Below are positions 37,371 to 47,246 of a DNA stretch of 64,000 nucleotides, in pieces (within the stretch, counting starts at the first letter, position 1; each line of letters begins with the position of its first letter). The stretch is from Rhodospirillaceae bacterium (GTDB taxonomy: Bacteria; Pseudomonadota; Alphaproteobacteria; Rhodospirillales; Rhodospirillaceae): contig SHWP01000003.1 of the NCBI GenBank assembly GCA_009693785.1, positions 56,719 through 120,718 on the forward strand, read 5' to 3'. The position numbers were made by a program, and so were the translations under genes. The notes beneath the pieces were generated by a model. The model ran no database searches. It was not told the DNA's origin and saw nothing but the letters and a program-made list of their open reading frames with translations.

Positions 37371-38337
37371 GGTTGGCGGCAAGCCTTGTCATAACCGGCT
37401 TTCAATTCCGTCACGAGATCTGCCGCCGAGAGAATGGATTTTATCGCCCCCACACCTTGACCGGCCGACCATATATCACGCCATGCTTTGGTTTCTTGGT
37501 CTGCAGAGCCGCGGCTATCGAACTTTTTATCAGCCCGAGTGCCGAGCTGCGCCGGATCAAGGCCAGCCTTGACGATGCTGGGCTTGAGGTAGTTCGCGGG
37601 CACGCCGGTGAAATGCGCCGTGCAGATAATGTCTTCCTCGGTCGTCTCAACCAGCATTTGTTTATGGCCTTCGGCAGCGATGCTTTCTTTGGTAGCGATG
37701 AAACGCGGGCCCACGTAGGCAAATGTGGCCCCCAACACTTCGGCGGCGCGCACGCCCGCACCATCGACGATGCCGCCGCCCAAGACAATGGGGCCAGAAA
37801 AAACTCGCGCACTGCCGGCACGAATGAGAACGCAGTAATGGGCCCGGTGTGGCCCCCAGCACCCGCCGCCACCAGCACTAAACCATCGACGCCTGCGGCA
37901 ACGGATTTCTTGGCATAGGCGACAGAATTGACATCCGCAAAAACTAAACCGCCATAGGCATGCACGCCTTCGATCACATTGGCAGGAGTACCAAGCGCCG
38001 TAATCACGATCTCAGGCTTATATTTCATAGTCATCGCCAAATCATCGGCCGCACGGGGATTAGAGCGATGCACAATTAAATTCGCCGCCCACGGCGCTGG
38101 CCTGCCGCCCGACGCCTTGAATTCATCAAGCTCACGCACGATGCGTTGAAACCATTGTTCCAACACTTCGCTCGGCCGCGCATTGAGCGTGGGAAACGAA
38201 CCGATCACGCCCGCTTTGCAGGCAGCAATAACCAAGTCAGGCCCCGAGACCAGAAACATCGGTGCTGCGATGACCGGCAAGGCCATGCGTGACTTGATAC
38301 TGGCGAGCTTGGCCGCAACAGAACTTGCATCAACCAT
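37367..38337 (-). pseudogene. nitronate monooxygenase, frame broken once (probable indel)
   Basis: The first frame runs from MVDASSVAAKLASIKSRMAL through VLVAAGAGGHTGPI to PAVREFF. The reading then shifts at the A6 run 37798-37803. Adding one base restores SGPIVLGGGIVDGAGVRAAEVLGA and then YVGPRFIATKES, the NMO phosphate-binding segments, ending at 37367. The repaired protein is 323 residues, the normal NMO length. These FMN enzymes oxidise alkyl nitronates or act as NAD(P)H:quinone reductases. The start overlaps the acyl-CoA ligase by 8 bp. Confidence 0.87.
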
Positions 38338-39853
38338 GACGGCGCCTGAGTTCAGTTTTCAATACTTTGCCTTGCGCACTGAGAGGCAGCTTCGTCACGA
38401 CGACGATGCTTTTAGGAATTTTGTAAGGCGCGATTTTGCCACGGCAGCGCATTAGAATTTCTGCCGTATCAATTGCCGCCCCTGGGCGCAGCACAATCAC
38501 GGCCCGGCCAACCTCGCCCCAGGTCGGATCTGGAACGCCAATGATGGCAACGTGGGCGATCTCTGGAAAGCCGGCCATGAGGTTTTCAATTTCGACGGGA
38601 TAAACATTTTCTCCGCCGGAGATGAACATATCCTTCTTGCGGTCCGCGACATACAGCAGGCCATCGCTGTCCATGTGGCCCATATCGCCCGTGCGGAACC
38701 AGCCGTCGATGAAGGCTTCAGCGGTCAGCACTGGCTGTTTCCAATAGCCGGGTGTGACGCCGGGGCCCTTGAGCTGAATTTCACCCACCGTGCCTGAGGG
38801 CAGTTCATTGCCGTCGTCATCGGCGATACGTAACTGCATGAAGATCTGTGCGCGGCCTACAGCGCCTGGTTTAGCGCGCGCTTCGGTGGCAGTAATGGAG
38901 GTTACTCCAAAGGCCTCGGTCATGCCGTAACCTGGTACAAGCGCAAGCCCCTTGGCGGCCCAAGTGTCCATGAGGTCTTCGGTTGGCGGCGCCCCGCCAA
39001 CACCAGCCGTTCGCAAGCTTGGGAATTTTACGCGCGCAAACTTTGGGTGTTGCGCCATGGCGATAAACTGTGTGGGAACCCCAAGTGTGTGCGTGACAGC
39101 AAGGTTGGGATCGGCAAGCAGATCTAAACAGGCCTCGGGTTGCCATTGGCCCATCACCGCCAGAGTTCCACCCACATGAAGAGTTGGCGTGGCGAACGAA
39201 TTTAAGCCTGCGGTGTGAAACAATGGCGCGGCGGTGAGCGTGACACAGCCCGGACCAAGACGCGCGCTGATCGAAGACTGCAGCAGCATGGTCAGCGTCA
39301 TGCGCCAGGTACCGATAACGCCCTTGGGGCGGCCCGTTGTGCCCGAGGTATAAAGCAACACGTTCAAATCATCGAGCGATTGGGCGGCGAAATCGAGCCG
39401 TGGCGGGCTATCTGCAATCGCGCGTTCGTATTCGGAATGTGAATCACCGGGTTTGCGCCGTAAAACGGGTGTGTTTTTGCAATCAATGGAGTGGGCAAAC
39501 TCTTCATCTATAATGATTAGTGCCGGTTCTGCGTCGTTGAGAATCTCAGCGAGCTCTGGCGGGGCAAGCCGCCAATTGGTGAGCATAAAAGCCGCACCTA
39601 GCCGCCAAGCCGCAAACATCATTTCGTAGATGTCGGTGGAATTGCGGGCCACGATCATGACCCGGTCTGAGCGCTTGAGACCCAGCTTGGTCAAAGCGCC
39701 TGCGAGGCGGCTCACGCGTTCAAACATTTGCCGGTAAGTAAATCGCCGTGATGTTGCGAGATCAATCAGCGCCAGATGATCGGGATAAATTTTGGCGGCG
39801 TGGCCCAACCAATCCGTGATTAACGGCTCGAACGCTGAGGGGGCGGCCGTCAT
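38330..39853 (-). CDS. AMP-forming acyl-CoA synthetase / ligase
   Basis: This is a protein of about 507 residues of the ANL superfamily. The P-loop VLLYTSGTTGRPKGV, the A5-type motif PGYGMTEAFG, DGWFRTGDMGHMDSDG, RKKDMFISGGENVYP, and the C-terminal Lys region SAQGKVLKTELRRR are all present. It activates a carboxylic acid to its CoA ester. The substrate (fatty or aromatic) is unknown. ATG 39853 is chosen. The open frame to 39895 overlaps the porin gene. Confidence 0.93.
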   Translation of the reverse strand: MTAAPSAFEPLITDWLGHAAKIYPDHLALIDLATSRRFTYRQMFERVSRLAGALTKLGLKRSDRVMIVARNSTDIYEMMFAAWRLGAAFMLTNWRLAPPELAEILNDAEPALIIIDEEFAHSIDCKNTPVLRRKPGDSHSEYERAIADSPPRLDFAAQSLDDLNVLLYTSGTTGRPKGVIGTWRMTLTMLLQSSISARLGPGCVTLTAAPLFHTAGLNSFATPTLHVGGTLAVMGQWQPEACLDLLADPNLAVTHTLGVPTQFIAMAQHPKFARVKFPSLRTAGVGGAPPTEDLMDTWAAKGLALVPGYGMTEAFGVTSITATEARAKPGAVGRAQIFMQLRIADDDGNELPSGTVGEIQLKGPGVTPGYWKQPVLTAEAFIDGWFRTGDMGHMDSDGLLYVADRKKDMFISGGENVYPVEIENLMAGFPEIAHVAIIGVPDPTWGEVGRAVIVLRPGAAIDTAEILMRCRGKIAPYKIPKSIVVVTKLPLSAQGKVLKTELRRRHG

Positions 39854-39854
39854 T

Positions 39855-40919
39855 TCAGAATGCGAGCTTTGCGCCACCCAGCATACCAACACCATCGGTT
39901 TGGGCGCCGCGGAGATCGCGCTGTTCGGCGTAAAATCCGGTCAGGCCAACAGTGATCCCAGGGCCCAAGCGATATGAGCCCTGAAGGTTGGTACGATTCA
40001 CTTTTTCCTTGGCCGCGCTGGTCGGGGCGATGTCGCGCTTTGCGGTGAAATAGTTGGCTGAGATTTTGTATCCGGCGATGCCATAGAGCACGCCAACCGC
40101 CCAGGACTTTTCATCAATATCAAGCGCGGATTGCAATTTGGCGTAGCTGCCTGCGATGTCCCAACCGCCGTAAGAGACGCCCGTATGAAGATTATAACCT
40201 TGGTTTTTTCTACCAACAGCCGGTGTGAGTGGCGGTTGGGATTGGAAGTACCCCCCGGCAACGCGATAACTGCCGCCCCTGAACTTTCCCTCGTAGCGTC
40301 CGGAAACATCAAAGGCATCGTGTTCGACGAGCCTGCGGTCGAAGGGCCCCTCTGCGTCGCTGACTGAGGGGTGATAGCTCACGCCAAACTTAACACCGGG
40401 AATAATGCCTGGGGTTTCGTAAGTTATTCCCAAATTATCGCTGACGTAGCGTTTGAATGTGAAGGCGTCTTTGACCGTTGCCCGGGTTCGGGGACGGATG
40501 ACATCGCCGATGACTTCTTCGTCCGTTGTCAAAAGCGCCTCGGGTATCGGCTCGCCGATCATGGCGGAATTAATGCCTTCTTTCTCGCCAATGCGCAGTT
40601 TTCCTAAGCCCGAGATGATATCGATATAAAGTTCATCGGCGTTTCGGTCATTACGCGCTTCGGTTTCCAATTCAATCACACCGCGAATCTCGATGCCGTT
40701 ATCGAGAATCGTCTTGCCATCGAAATACACCTCGGCATCGGTGAACATGCCCGTAGAGCTAAGGCGTTCGCCCGATACGTTGTCTTGGTCGGCGATGAAG
40801 AAATAATGGCGCAGCTTTCCCCCGACACTGAGTTTGATGGGCTCGGCGGCTTGGGCAGGCAAATATGCCAAGGCCCATACCGAGATCAGCGCGGTCGTGA
40901 CAAAGTGAAAATGCCGCAT
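39855..40919 (-). CDS. Gram-negative porin
   Basis: This is a protein of about 354 residues. The signal peptide begins MRHFHFVTTALISVWALAYL and ends PAQAAE. The barrel starts IKLSVGGKLRHYFFIAD and ends MLGGAKLAF with a terminal Phe, typical of the alphaproteobacterial trimeric porin family. The stop lies 1 bp from the acyl-CoA ligase start, so it leads a five-gene run and may import the substrate of those enzymes. Confidence 0.88.
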   Translation of the reverse strand: MRHFHFVTTALISVWALAYLPAQAAEPIKLSVGGKLRHYFFIADQDNVSGERLSSTGMFTDAEVYFDGKTILDNGIEIRGVIELETEARNDRNADELYIDIISGLGKLRIGEKEGINSAMIGEPIPEALLTTDEEVIGDVIRPRTRATVKDAFTFKRYVSDNLGITYETPGIIPGVKFGVSYHPSVSDAEGPFDRRLVEHDAFDVSGRYEGKFRGGSYRVAGGYFQSQPPLTPAVGRKNQGYNLHTGVSYGGWDIAGSYAKLQSALDIDEKSWAVGVLYGIAGYKISANYFTAKRDIAPTSAAKEKVNRTNLQGSYRLGPGITVGLTGFYAEQRDLRGAQTDGVGMLGGAKLAF

Positions 40920-41025
40920 CGCCAGCCTGTTCAATCCAAACGTGGTTGAGCATATGGCACGGTCACGGCCCGAAATCAAAGTGCTCAAAGAAAAAGATGC
41001 GGCTTTTGAGGCCGCCTCTTGGGGG

Positions 41026-41054
41026 CCCTGCTGGGAATTGGTAAACCAGCAGGG
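41026..41054 (-). terminator. terminator-like hairpin downstream of the phosphate-type porin
   Basis: CCCTGCTGG (41026-41034) and CCAGCAGGG (41046-41054) form a perfect nine-pair stem with an 11-base loop, 66 bp after the porin stop at 41120. No long U tract follows on the minus strand, so it may stabilise the 3' end or work with a factor. A smaller stem, GCGGC/GCCGC, lies near 41000-41015. Confidence 0.5.
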
Positions 41055-41119
41055 TTGGGGGGGTTAAAGCTCAGGCCAGCGATTGGGCCTGCCCGAAACC
41101 TAAGAAATCCGTTGGCCGT

Positions 41120-42616
41120 TTAAAACATGACCTGGAAGCGCCCGCCAATGGCGTCCATCTTCAGGCCAAGCGGAACGGGTGTGACGATGGTGGCGGTGCG
41201 CGGGTTCTGCTTTTCGAAATCGGTATGGATATAGTTGAACTTCCACAGCATGTTCGAGTTCCAGTACCAATTCAGCCCGAGGGTGTAATTGGTCTGCTTG
41301 CCGCCATTTACGGAATTAAAATTCGCCACGTTGGTGGCCAAGAGCGTCGGGTCGAACTGATCGGTCAGGTTGGCGACGCTGATGCGCGCGGCGAATTCAA
41401 GGGCGCCCAGCTCACCACTCTTCAGAGGATTAAACGGCTTGGTCGGATTCACACCGCCGTAGCAGCCACAATTGGCCGTGTAACTGCGCCGACCGCCAAT
41501 CGTGTAGCTGATTTGGGCATAGCCGGTGTCAAACTTCGCCTTGGTCTTTCCGCGGCGATCAAAGGTCATTTTAAAGTATTCGCCTTGATAGAAGAGGCTG
41601 CCGAACGTTGCCGCCGTTTCCACGTTGTAAACATTTGCACCGGTGACCGGATTGGCCAAAGTGCCCAGCGCCCCGGTGTTTAAAATGTTGGTTGGATCAA
41701 CACGCAACTCCGCCCGGTCGCTAAGCGTGATGGAGTTTGCCGTGCCAGGACCACTGTTCGGAATATCGAAGATCTGAGCAGCGCCGATGCCAACGTGAAC
41801 GGTCTTCTGGGGATCGTTGACGATGTTGTAGGTGGCGCGTTCGTAAGCACCGAAAGAACGCCTGGTCAGCGCATGAGTGGTGTTGGGTGTTGAAAAGGTC
41901 AAGTACGCGGCAACATAGTAATTGGGCTCCCACGTGCGAATGCCGGCTGCGGCTCGCGGATCGCCCGCGGTGAAACTTGAAGCCAGAGTTGAGGGCGTGC
42001 TGCGCTCGATGAACAAACTGTCGTTGGAGCTGCTGGCTTCTTCCAACACAAATTGATTGGCCATATAGCCAGCCTCGATGATCGTGTTGCGGATCCCGGT
42101 GTAACCAATCGACGCTGTGTTGATGGTCGCAGAGCCGTCGGTGGCGCCACCTGCATCGAGGATGATCGAATAGGTAAAGTCGTTAAGCGCCTTGCCCGTC
42201 ACGCCGAGTCGGGCGCGGCGTACGTTGACCCCGCCCGTAAGTCTGCCGCCAGCCACTGTACCGGGGCCTGTGGTTCCTTGCGGCTTTTGGTTGATGTAGC
42301 CACCAAAGTCGAAGTGAAGCCGACCCGTCGGTGCGATCGTCCAGGCATTGTCGGCGCTCGATAGTGTGAAACGATGCGTTCCAGATTCAGCCACCTTTGG
42401 GCTGGCTTGCTGGCTCGTTTTTTGTTTTGCTTCTATGGCTTCACGGGAAACGGTTTCCCAGGCAATGGCTTGTTCGGCCGCGGCCAGTTTGTCTTGCAAT
42501 TCACGAAGTTGGTCTTGAAGTGCTTGCATCTGCCGGGCCAGCTCTTGGGTGCTCTCGGCCGCCCGGACTGGAGCGACGGCAGCGGCCGTCGTGGCAATCA
42601 TTAGCTTCTTCATCAA
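41120..42616 (-). CDS. OprO/OprP-type (phosphate-selective) porin
   Basis: This is a 498-residue outer-membrane protein. A signal peptide is followed by a coiled-coil segment (ELARQMQALQDQLRELQDKL, residues about 24-50) that precedes the barrel in OprP/OprO relatives. GRLHFDFGGYINQ, VRRARLGVTGKALNDFTYSI and YTLGLNWYWNSNMLWKFNY are family-typical, and the chain ends FQVMF. The Pho-box-like repeat upstream supports phosphate or polyphosphate uptake, but selectivity cannot be read from sequence. Confidence 0.88.
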   Translation of the reverse strand: MMKKLMIATTAAAVAPVRAAESTQELARQMQALQDQLRELQDKLAAAEQAIAWETVSREAIEAKQKTSQQASPKVAESGTHRFTLSSADNAWTIAPTGRLHFDFGGYINQKPQGTTGPGTVAGGRLTGGVNVRRARLGVTGKALNDFTYSIILDAGGATDGSATINTASIGYTGIRNTIIEAGYMANQFVLEEASSSNDSLFIERSTPSTLASSFTAGDPRAAAGIRTWEPNYYVAAYLTFSTPNTTHALTRRSFGAYERATYNIVNDPQKTVHVGIGAAQIFDIPNSGPGTANSITLSDRAELRVDPTNILNTGALGTLANPVTGANVYNVETAATFGSLFYQGEYFKMTFDRRGKTKAKFDTGYAQISYTIGGRRSYTANCGCYGGVNPTKPFNPLKSGELGALEFAARISVANLTDQFDPTLLATNVANFNSVNGGKQTNYTLGLNWYWNSNMLWKFNYIHTDFEKQNPRTATIVTPVPLGLKMDAIGGRFQVMF

Positions 42617-42734
42617 AGGCTCCTGGATTTTATTGTCTCGTATGGCCTGGCCGCGTCGCGGTGAGCGGGTTCGCTAGGGCTATTTCCCCAACCGCGGCGA
42701 ACCATATGAACACCGTGTTACGGTTTTCGGGTCG

Positions 42735-42756
42735 GATTGGTGACGGTTTGATGACA
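42735..42756 (-). promoter_or_regulatory. Pho-box-like tandem repeat upstream of the phosphate-type porin
   Basis: Read on the minus strand, TGTCATCAAAC and CGTCACCAATC are two adjacent 11-base units like the CTGTCAT-type direct repeats bound by PhoB. They lie about 120-140 bp upstream of the porin start in the 289-bp gap shared with DUF3576. A third unit is weak. The rest of this gap shows no gene. Confidence 0.45.
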
Positions 42757-42905
42757 TGGCCTGCGACCACGGCCCGGGGCTGAGTGCCGCCACAATTAAA
42801 AACTGCGCTGAACTATGGGCTTAACAGGGCTTCGCAAGGCCCTAAGCGTTGGCTATAACAGCCCGCCCCGGCGGCTTTGCCCGCTCTGTCTTAGGCCTTG
42901 AGGAC

Positions 42906-43472
42906 ATGACCTTGAACGTGAGCGCGAAGATGAATTCCAGATTTTTTGTTGTTGCCAGCGCGCTGTTTGCCTTGGCTTTGAGCGGTTGCGGCAGCGACAA
43001 ACCTGCCGACACCTACCGCACATCACCCGAATACCGCAGCCAAAACCCAACCGAGGCGGCAAAAGACGACACCGTTTTCAGCAAAGGTGGCCTTGGCATC
43101 AACCTGTTCGGCGATGACAAAGAAGGCCGCGAGGGTGCGGTGGCAGTAAACGCCTTTTTATGGCGCGCCTCGCTCGATACCGTTGCTTTCCTGCCCATCG
43201 CTTCGGTCGACCCATTTGGCGGCGTGATCATTTCAGATTGGTACGCGCCGCCCGAAACGCCCGAAGAGCGTTTCAAAGTGAATGTTTACATCCTGGGCCG
43301 GACATTGCGCGCCGATGGACTGAAGGTGTCGGTTTTCCGTCAAACTCAGGGTGCGCAAGGAAACTGGGTTGATGCCGCCGTGGGTGCCGATGTGGCGCGG
43401 GAGTTCGAGGACGCCGTGTTGACGCGTGCGCGCCAACTTCGACTTCAAGCGGTTGCCGAAGACAAAGGTTGA
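42906..43472 (+). CDS. DUF3576 lipoprotein
   Basis: This is a protein of about 188 residues. The lipobox LALSGC lies after a hydrophobic run, followed by a short spacer and the DUF3576 core: GLGINLFGDD, VNAFLWRASLDTVAFLPIASVDPFGGVIISDWY. It is a periplasm-facing lipoprotein of unknown role, nearly always upstream of leuS in alphaproteobacteria, as here. ATG 42906 follows GAGG. A second ATG at 42930 would give a shorter signal. Confidence 0.9.
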   Translation: MTLNVSAKMNSRFFVVASALFALALSGCGSDKPADTYRTSPEYRSQNPTEAAKDDTVFSKGGLGINLFGDDKEGREGAVAVNAFLWRASLDTVAFLPIASVDPFGGVIISDWYAPPETPEERFKVNVYILGRTLRADGLKVSVFRQTQGAQGNWVDAAVGADVAREFEDAVLTRARQLRLQAVAEDKG

Positions 43473-43576
43473 TCGGCGCGCTGTTGGCGTTGAGGCTTCA
43501 ACCTAACCTCTGCGAAAGCGGGAGAATATAAAAGGCGCGCGTTAGACGTATCGCCTGATGCGTGGGGATTTAGAGA

Positions 43577-46180
43577 ATGGCTGCCGTTGAAGAGCGCTAC
43601 AACGTCCGCGAAACCGAGGCGAAGTGGCAAAAAGTTTGGACCGAGCGCGGCTGCTTTAAAGCCGAGGCGAACTCCAAGAAATCAAAATACTACGTGCTTG
43701 AGATGTTTCCCTATCCATCGGGGCGCATTCACATGGGGCACGTGCGCAATTACACGCTTGGCGATGTCGTCGCGCGCTTTAAAAAGGCGCAAGGCTTCAA
43801 CATCTTGCACCCCATGGGCTGGGATGCCTTTGGCTTGCCCGCAGAGAATGCGGCCCTTGAGCGGGGCATTCACCCCGGCAAATGGACACGCGAGAACATC
43901 AAGGTCATGCGCGAGCAATTCATGCCCCTGGGCTTGTCGCTCGATTGGGAGCGCGAAGTCTCCACCTGCGAGCCGGAATATTACAAACACGAACAGAAGA
44001 TGTTTCTGGATTTCGTGAAGGCGGGGTTGGCCTATCGTAAAGAGTCCTGGGTGAACTGGGACCCGGCGGAACACACGGTTCTCGCCAACGAGCAAGTCAT
44101 CGACGGCAAGGGCTGGCGCTCGGGCGCGGCCGTTGAGCAACGCAAACTCAATCAATGGTTCCTGAAAATCACGGCGTTTTCGGAAGACTTGCTGCAAGCC
44201 CTCGACGGGTTGGAGCGTTGGCCCGACAAAGTGCGGCTAATGCAAAACAATTGGATCGGCCGCTCCGAAGGCGCCCGGGTATTTTGGCCGTTGGTAAATC
44301 GTAATGCCGTACCACGCGGTGAAAGCCTGGAAGTCTTCACTACCCGGCCCGACACCCTTTTCGGCGCATCGTTTTGCGCAATATCGCCCCAGCACCCCTT
44401 AGCCGCGAAATTAGCCGAGACCGACAGTGCCTTGGCTGCGTTCATCGCCGAGTGTGCCCGCGCGGGAACTTCAACTGCCACCATCGAAGCAGCAGAGAAG
44501 ATGGGCCACGACACGGGCTTGCGTGCAAAGCACCCCTTTGTCGTGGGAGTGCCAGTGCCCGTATATGTGGCAAACTTCGTGCTGATGGAGTATGGCGCGG
44601 GCGCGATTTTTGGCTGTCCCGGCCACGACCAACGTGACATGGAATTCGCCCGCAAATATGACCTTGCGGTCAAGTGCGTGGTGGCGCCCAAGGGCGAAGA
44701 CGCCGAAACCTTCGCGGCAAAGCTTGAAGCAGGCAGTGAAGCCTTCAGCGATGATGGCCTAGCGATCAATTCCGAATTCTTGAACGGCTTGGCCGTGACC
44801 GAAGCCAAGCGCGCGGCCATTGCCAAACTCGATAGTTTGAATCTGGGTAAGGGTACAGTGCAGTACCGCCTGCGCGACTGGGGTGTCTCGCGCCAACGCT
44901 ATTGGGGCTGCCCGATCCCGATTATTCACTGCCAATCGTGCGGCCCGGTTGCAGTGCCCGATGCACAATTGCCGGTGAAGCTGCCCGATGACGTCACCTT
45001 CGATAAGCCGGGCAATCCGCTCGATCGTCACCCCACGTGGAAGCACGTCAATTGCCCCACGTGCAAAAAACCGGCGCAGCGTGAGACCGATACCTTCGAT
45101 ACGTTTATTGAATCGTCTTGGTATTTCGCGCGCTTTTGCTCGCCCACGGCTAGCGATAAGCCGTTCGATAAAGCCGAGGCCATGCGTTGGTTGCCGGTCG
45201 ATCAATACATTGGCGGCGTGGAGCACGCAGTGCTGCACTTGCTCTATTCGCGATTCTTTACCCGCGCAATGCAAGCCTGCGGCTACATCGACCTGAAAGA
45301 GCCATTCGCCGGTTTGTTCACCCAAGGCATGGTTTGTCACGAAACCTACCGCGCGGCCGATGGGTCCTGGGTCGAGCCCGGCGATGTCCGTAAGGACGGC
45401 GATAAGGCCACGCGCGCTTCCACCGGCGCGCCCGTGAGCGTGGGCCGCTCGGAAAAAATGTCGAAGTCCAAAAAGAACACGGTGGACCCGCAACGGATTA
45501 TCGACACTTTTGGTGCCGATGCGGCGCGGTTATTCATGCTGTCGGATTCCCCACCCGAGCGCGATCTGGAATGGACCGATGCGGGCATCGAAGGCGCCTG
45601 GCGTTACATCAACCGGCTTTGGCGGCTGGCAACGATCGCGCGTGATATTCCAGCTACGGCTCTGCCAGCCTTTGAAACGCTGGCGGCGGGCACGCAATCG
45701 GCTTTGCGCCAATGCCACAAGACAATTCATGCCGTAACCGAAGACCTTGAGCGTTTTCGTTATAACTCTGCTGTGGCGCGCATACGTGAATTGTCCAACG
45801 CCATTGAAGATATTGACCGTTCGCAACCGGGCGGCAACGCGGTATTCCGCTTTGGTGTGGAGATTATTGCGCAACTCATCAACCCCTTGGCGCCGCACAT
45901 TGCAGAAGAAGCTTGGGCGACCCTTGGCCATACAAAGATTCTCGCCGATACGCCCTGGCCAAGCCATGACGCGGCCCTGATGGAGGACGACGCCTTAACA
46001 GTTGGCGTGCAGGTGAATGGTAAGCTGCGCGGCACCATTTCGGTGAAAAAGACCGCCGATCAAAAAACCTACGAAACTTTGGCCCTGGCCATTCCGGCCG
46101 TGCAAAAGCACCTGGATGGCAAACCGCCGCGCAAGGTGATCGTGGTGCGCGAAAAAATCGTCAATATCGTTGCGGGCTAA
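43577..46180 (+). CDS. leuS: leucyl-tRNA synthetase
   Basis: This is an 867-residue class Ia synthetase charging tRNA-Leu. The HIGH-type motif is in [16 protein letters not shown], the editing domain spans roughly 225-430 ([14 protein letters not shown]), and KMSKS is intact in [14 protein letters not shown]. The C-terminal anticodon domain ends [16 protein letters not shown]. The length is typical. Its stop overlaps the VOC gene stop by 4 bp. Confidence 0.98.
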   Translation: MAAVEERYNVRETEAKWQKVWTERGCFKAEANSKKSKYYVLEMFPYPSGRIHMGHVRNYTLGDVVARFKKAQGFNILHPMGWDAFGLPAENAALERGIHPGKWTRENIKVMREQFMPLGLSLDWEREVSTCEPEYYKHEQKMFLDFVKAGLAYRKESWVNWDPAEHTVLANEQVIDGKGWRSGAAVEQRKLNQWFLKITAFSEDLLQALDGLERWPDKVRLMQNNWIGRSEGARVFWPLVNRNAVPRGESLEVFTTRPDTLFGASFCAISPQHPLAAKLAETDSALAAFIAECARAGTSTATIEAAEKMGHDTGLRAKHPFVVGVPVPVYVANFVLMEYGAGAIFGCPGHDQRDMEFARKYDLAVKCVVAPKGEDAETFAAKLEAGSEAFSDDGLAINSEFLNGLAVTEAKRAAIAKLDSLNLGKGTVQYRLRDWGVSRQRYWGCPIPIIHCQSCGPVAVPDAQLPVKLPDDVTFDKPGNPLDRHPTWKHVNCPTCKKPAQRETDTFDTFIESSWYFARFCSPTASDKPFDKAEAMRWLPVDQYIGGVEHAVLHLLYSRFFTRAMQACGYIDLKEPFAGLFTQGMVCHETYRAADGSWVEPGDVRKDGDKATRASTGAPVSVGRSEKMSKSKKNTVDPQRIIDTFGADAARLFMLSDSPPERDLEWTDAGIEGAWRYINRLWRLATIARDIPATALPAFETLAAGTQSALRQCHKTIHAVTEDLERFRYNSAVARIRELSNAIEDIDRSQPGGNAVFRFGVEIIAQLINPLAPHIAEEAWATLGHTKILADTPWPSHDAALMEDDALTVGVQVNGKLRGTISVKKTADQKTYETLALAIPAVQKHLDGKPPRKVIVVREKIVNIVAG

Positions 46181-47235
46181 GGAATCGTTTCAAACGCCTC
46201 AACCAAGAATCCGTTTGGTGCGGTTATGGTGATCGCGTTGCGCGGGCCTAAATCAGGCAAATCGATGCGGTTATATGATGAAAATTTGAAACCCGCTGCT
46301 TTGGCGCGGGTGGCAATGGCATCTACGCTGGTGGTCGAAAAACTCCACATGGCCATGCCGCGATTGGGTGGTGCGGGGGGCGCGCCGGTTCCCGCTTCGG
46401 TATCCTTGGCGGCGTATTCGGCAAGTGCCACGTGGCCGTTCTTCGCGCCCTTGGCGTAAATCGTGGCAAAGCGGAACGGCACTTCGTAGGCACGCCACAT
46501 GCGGTCGGTGCGGACTTCATAATCGAGCACGTCGACCAAGAACTTCACCATGGCGTCGATACTGGCAACAACTTGGGTGCCATAGGCTGGGCCGCCGCGC
46601 CCAGTGATGGTGTCGAGGTCGCCCACTTGGGCCATGCCGTCGCGCCGCGAAATAGCAATGGCGCGTAAATATTCTGGCCCATTGAATGTGGCTTCCAGAA
46701 CGTTATAGGGCGTACCGTCGGATTTTTTCAGCGGAAACCGTTCAATCTCCGGCGTGGCGCGGGTAAACCCAAGGCCCAGCACATGTTTATCCCACGCCGT
46801 CACATCGGTGGTGGGAAAGCCCATGCCATAGGGCCCCAGCTCTTGCCGGCTCCAGCTTTTGCGGATGGCGGGCGTTGGACTAGCCGTGACGATAACGCGA
46901 ATCTGCGTGGCCAATGGCACCGTGGGGCGGCGCAACATGTGCATGGTCCATCCGATACTATCGGGAATGCCCCATGCACCGTTGAGTGCTTTACGCTGGC
47001 TTGCATCAATGGCGATGGGTCCGCTGAGTTCCATGCCCAGCCCATCGCGATACATTTTAGCCAACGCTGGCAAATCCGGCGTGATGATCGTGACCGTATA
47101 TAGCGGCCCCGTAAGACCGCTCTCGGTTGTTTTGGGCATGATGTGATCGGGGGCGCCCTGTGCAATCACCTGAGGTGCCCACGCAGAGGAGGCAACTACA
47201 CTTGCGGTAGAAATAAGAAAATTGCGGCGTTTCAT
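46177..47235 (-). CDS. exported double-VOC protein with Tat-like signal
   Basis: This is a 352-residue protein. [22 protein letters not shown] has the RRxFL pattern of a Tat signal peptide with cleavage near VIAQG. Two VOC halves follow ([20 protein letters not shown] and [20 protein letters not shown]). It is similar in design to the protein at 21574-22542 but only distantly alike. The function is unknown. It lies with a TPR-glycosyltransferase-like gene between leuS and lptE. Confidence 0.78.
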   Translation of the reverse strand: MKRRNFLISTASVVASSAWAPQVIAQGAPDHIMPKTTESGLTGPLYTVTIITPDLPALAKMYRDGLGMELSGPIAIDASQRKALNGAWGIPDSIGWTMHMLRRPTVPLATQIRVIVTASPTPAIRKSWSRQELGPYGMGFPTTDVTAWDKHVLGLGFTRATPEIERFPLKKSDGTPYNVLEATFNGPEYLRAIAISRRDGMAQVGDLDTITGRGGPAYGTQVVASIDAMVKFLVDVLDYEVRTDRMWRAYEVPFRFATIYAKGAKNGHVALAEYAAKDTEAGTGAPPAPPNRGMAMWSFSTTSVDAIATRAKAAGFKFSSYNRIDLPDLGPRNAITITAPNGFLVEAFETIP

Positions 47236-47246
47236 ATTTGGGACTC

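Noticed and set aside
44759..45493. 244-codon minus-strand frame inside leuS
   Set aside because: leuS is complete and conserved on the plus strand. The antisense frame has no recognisable motif.
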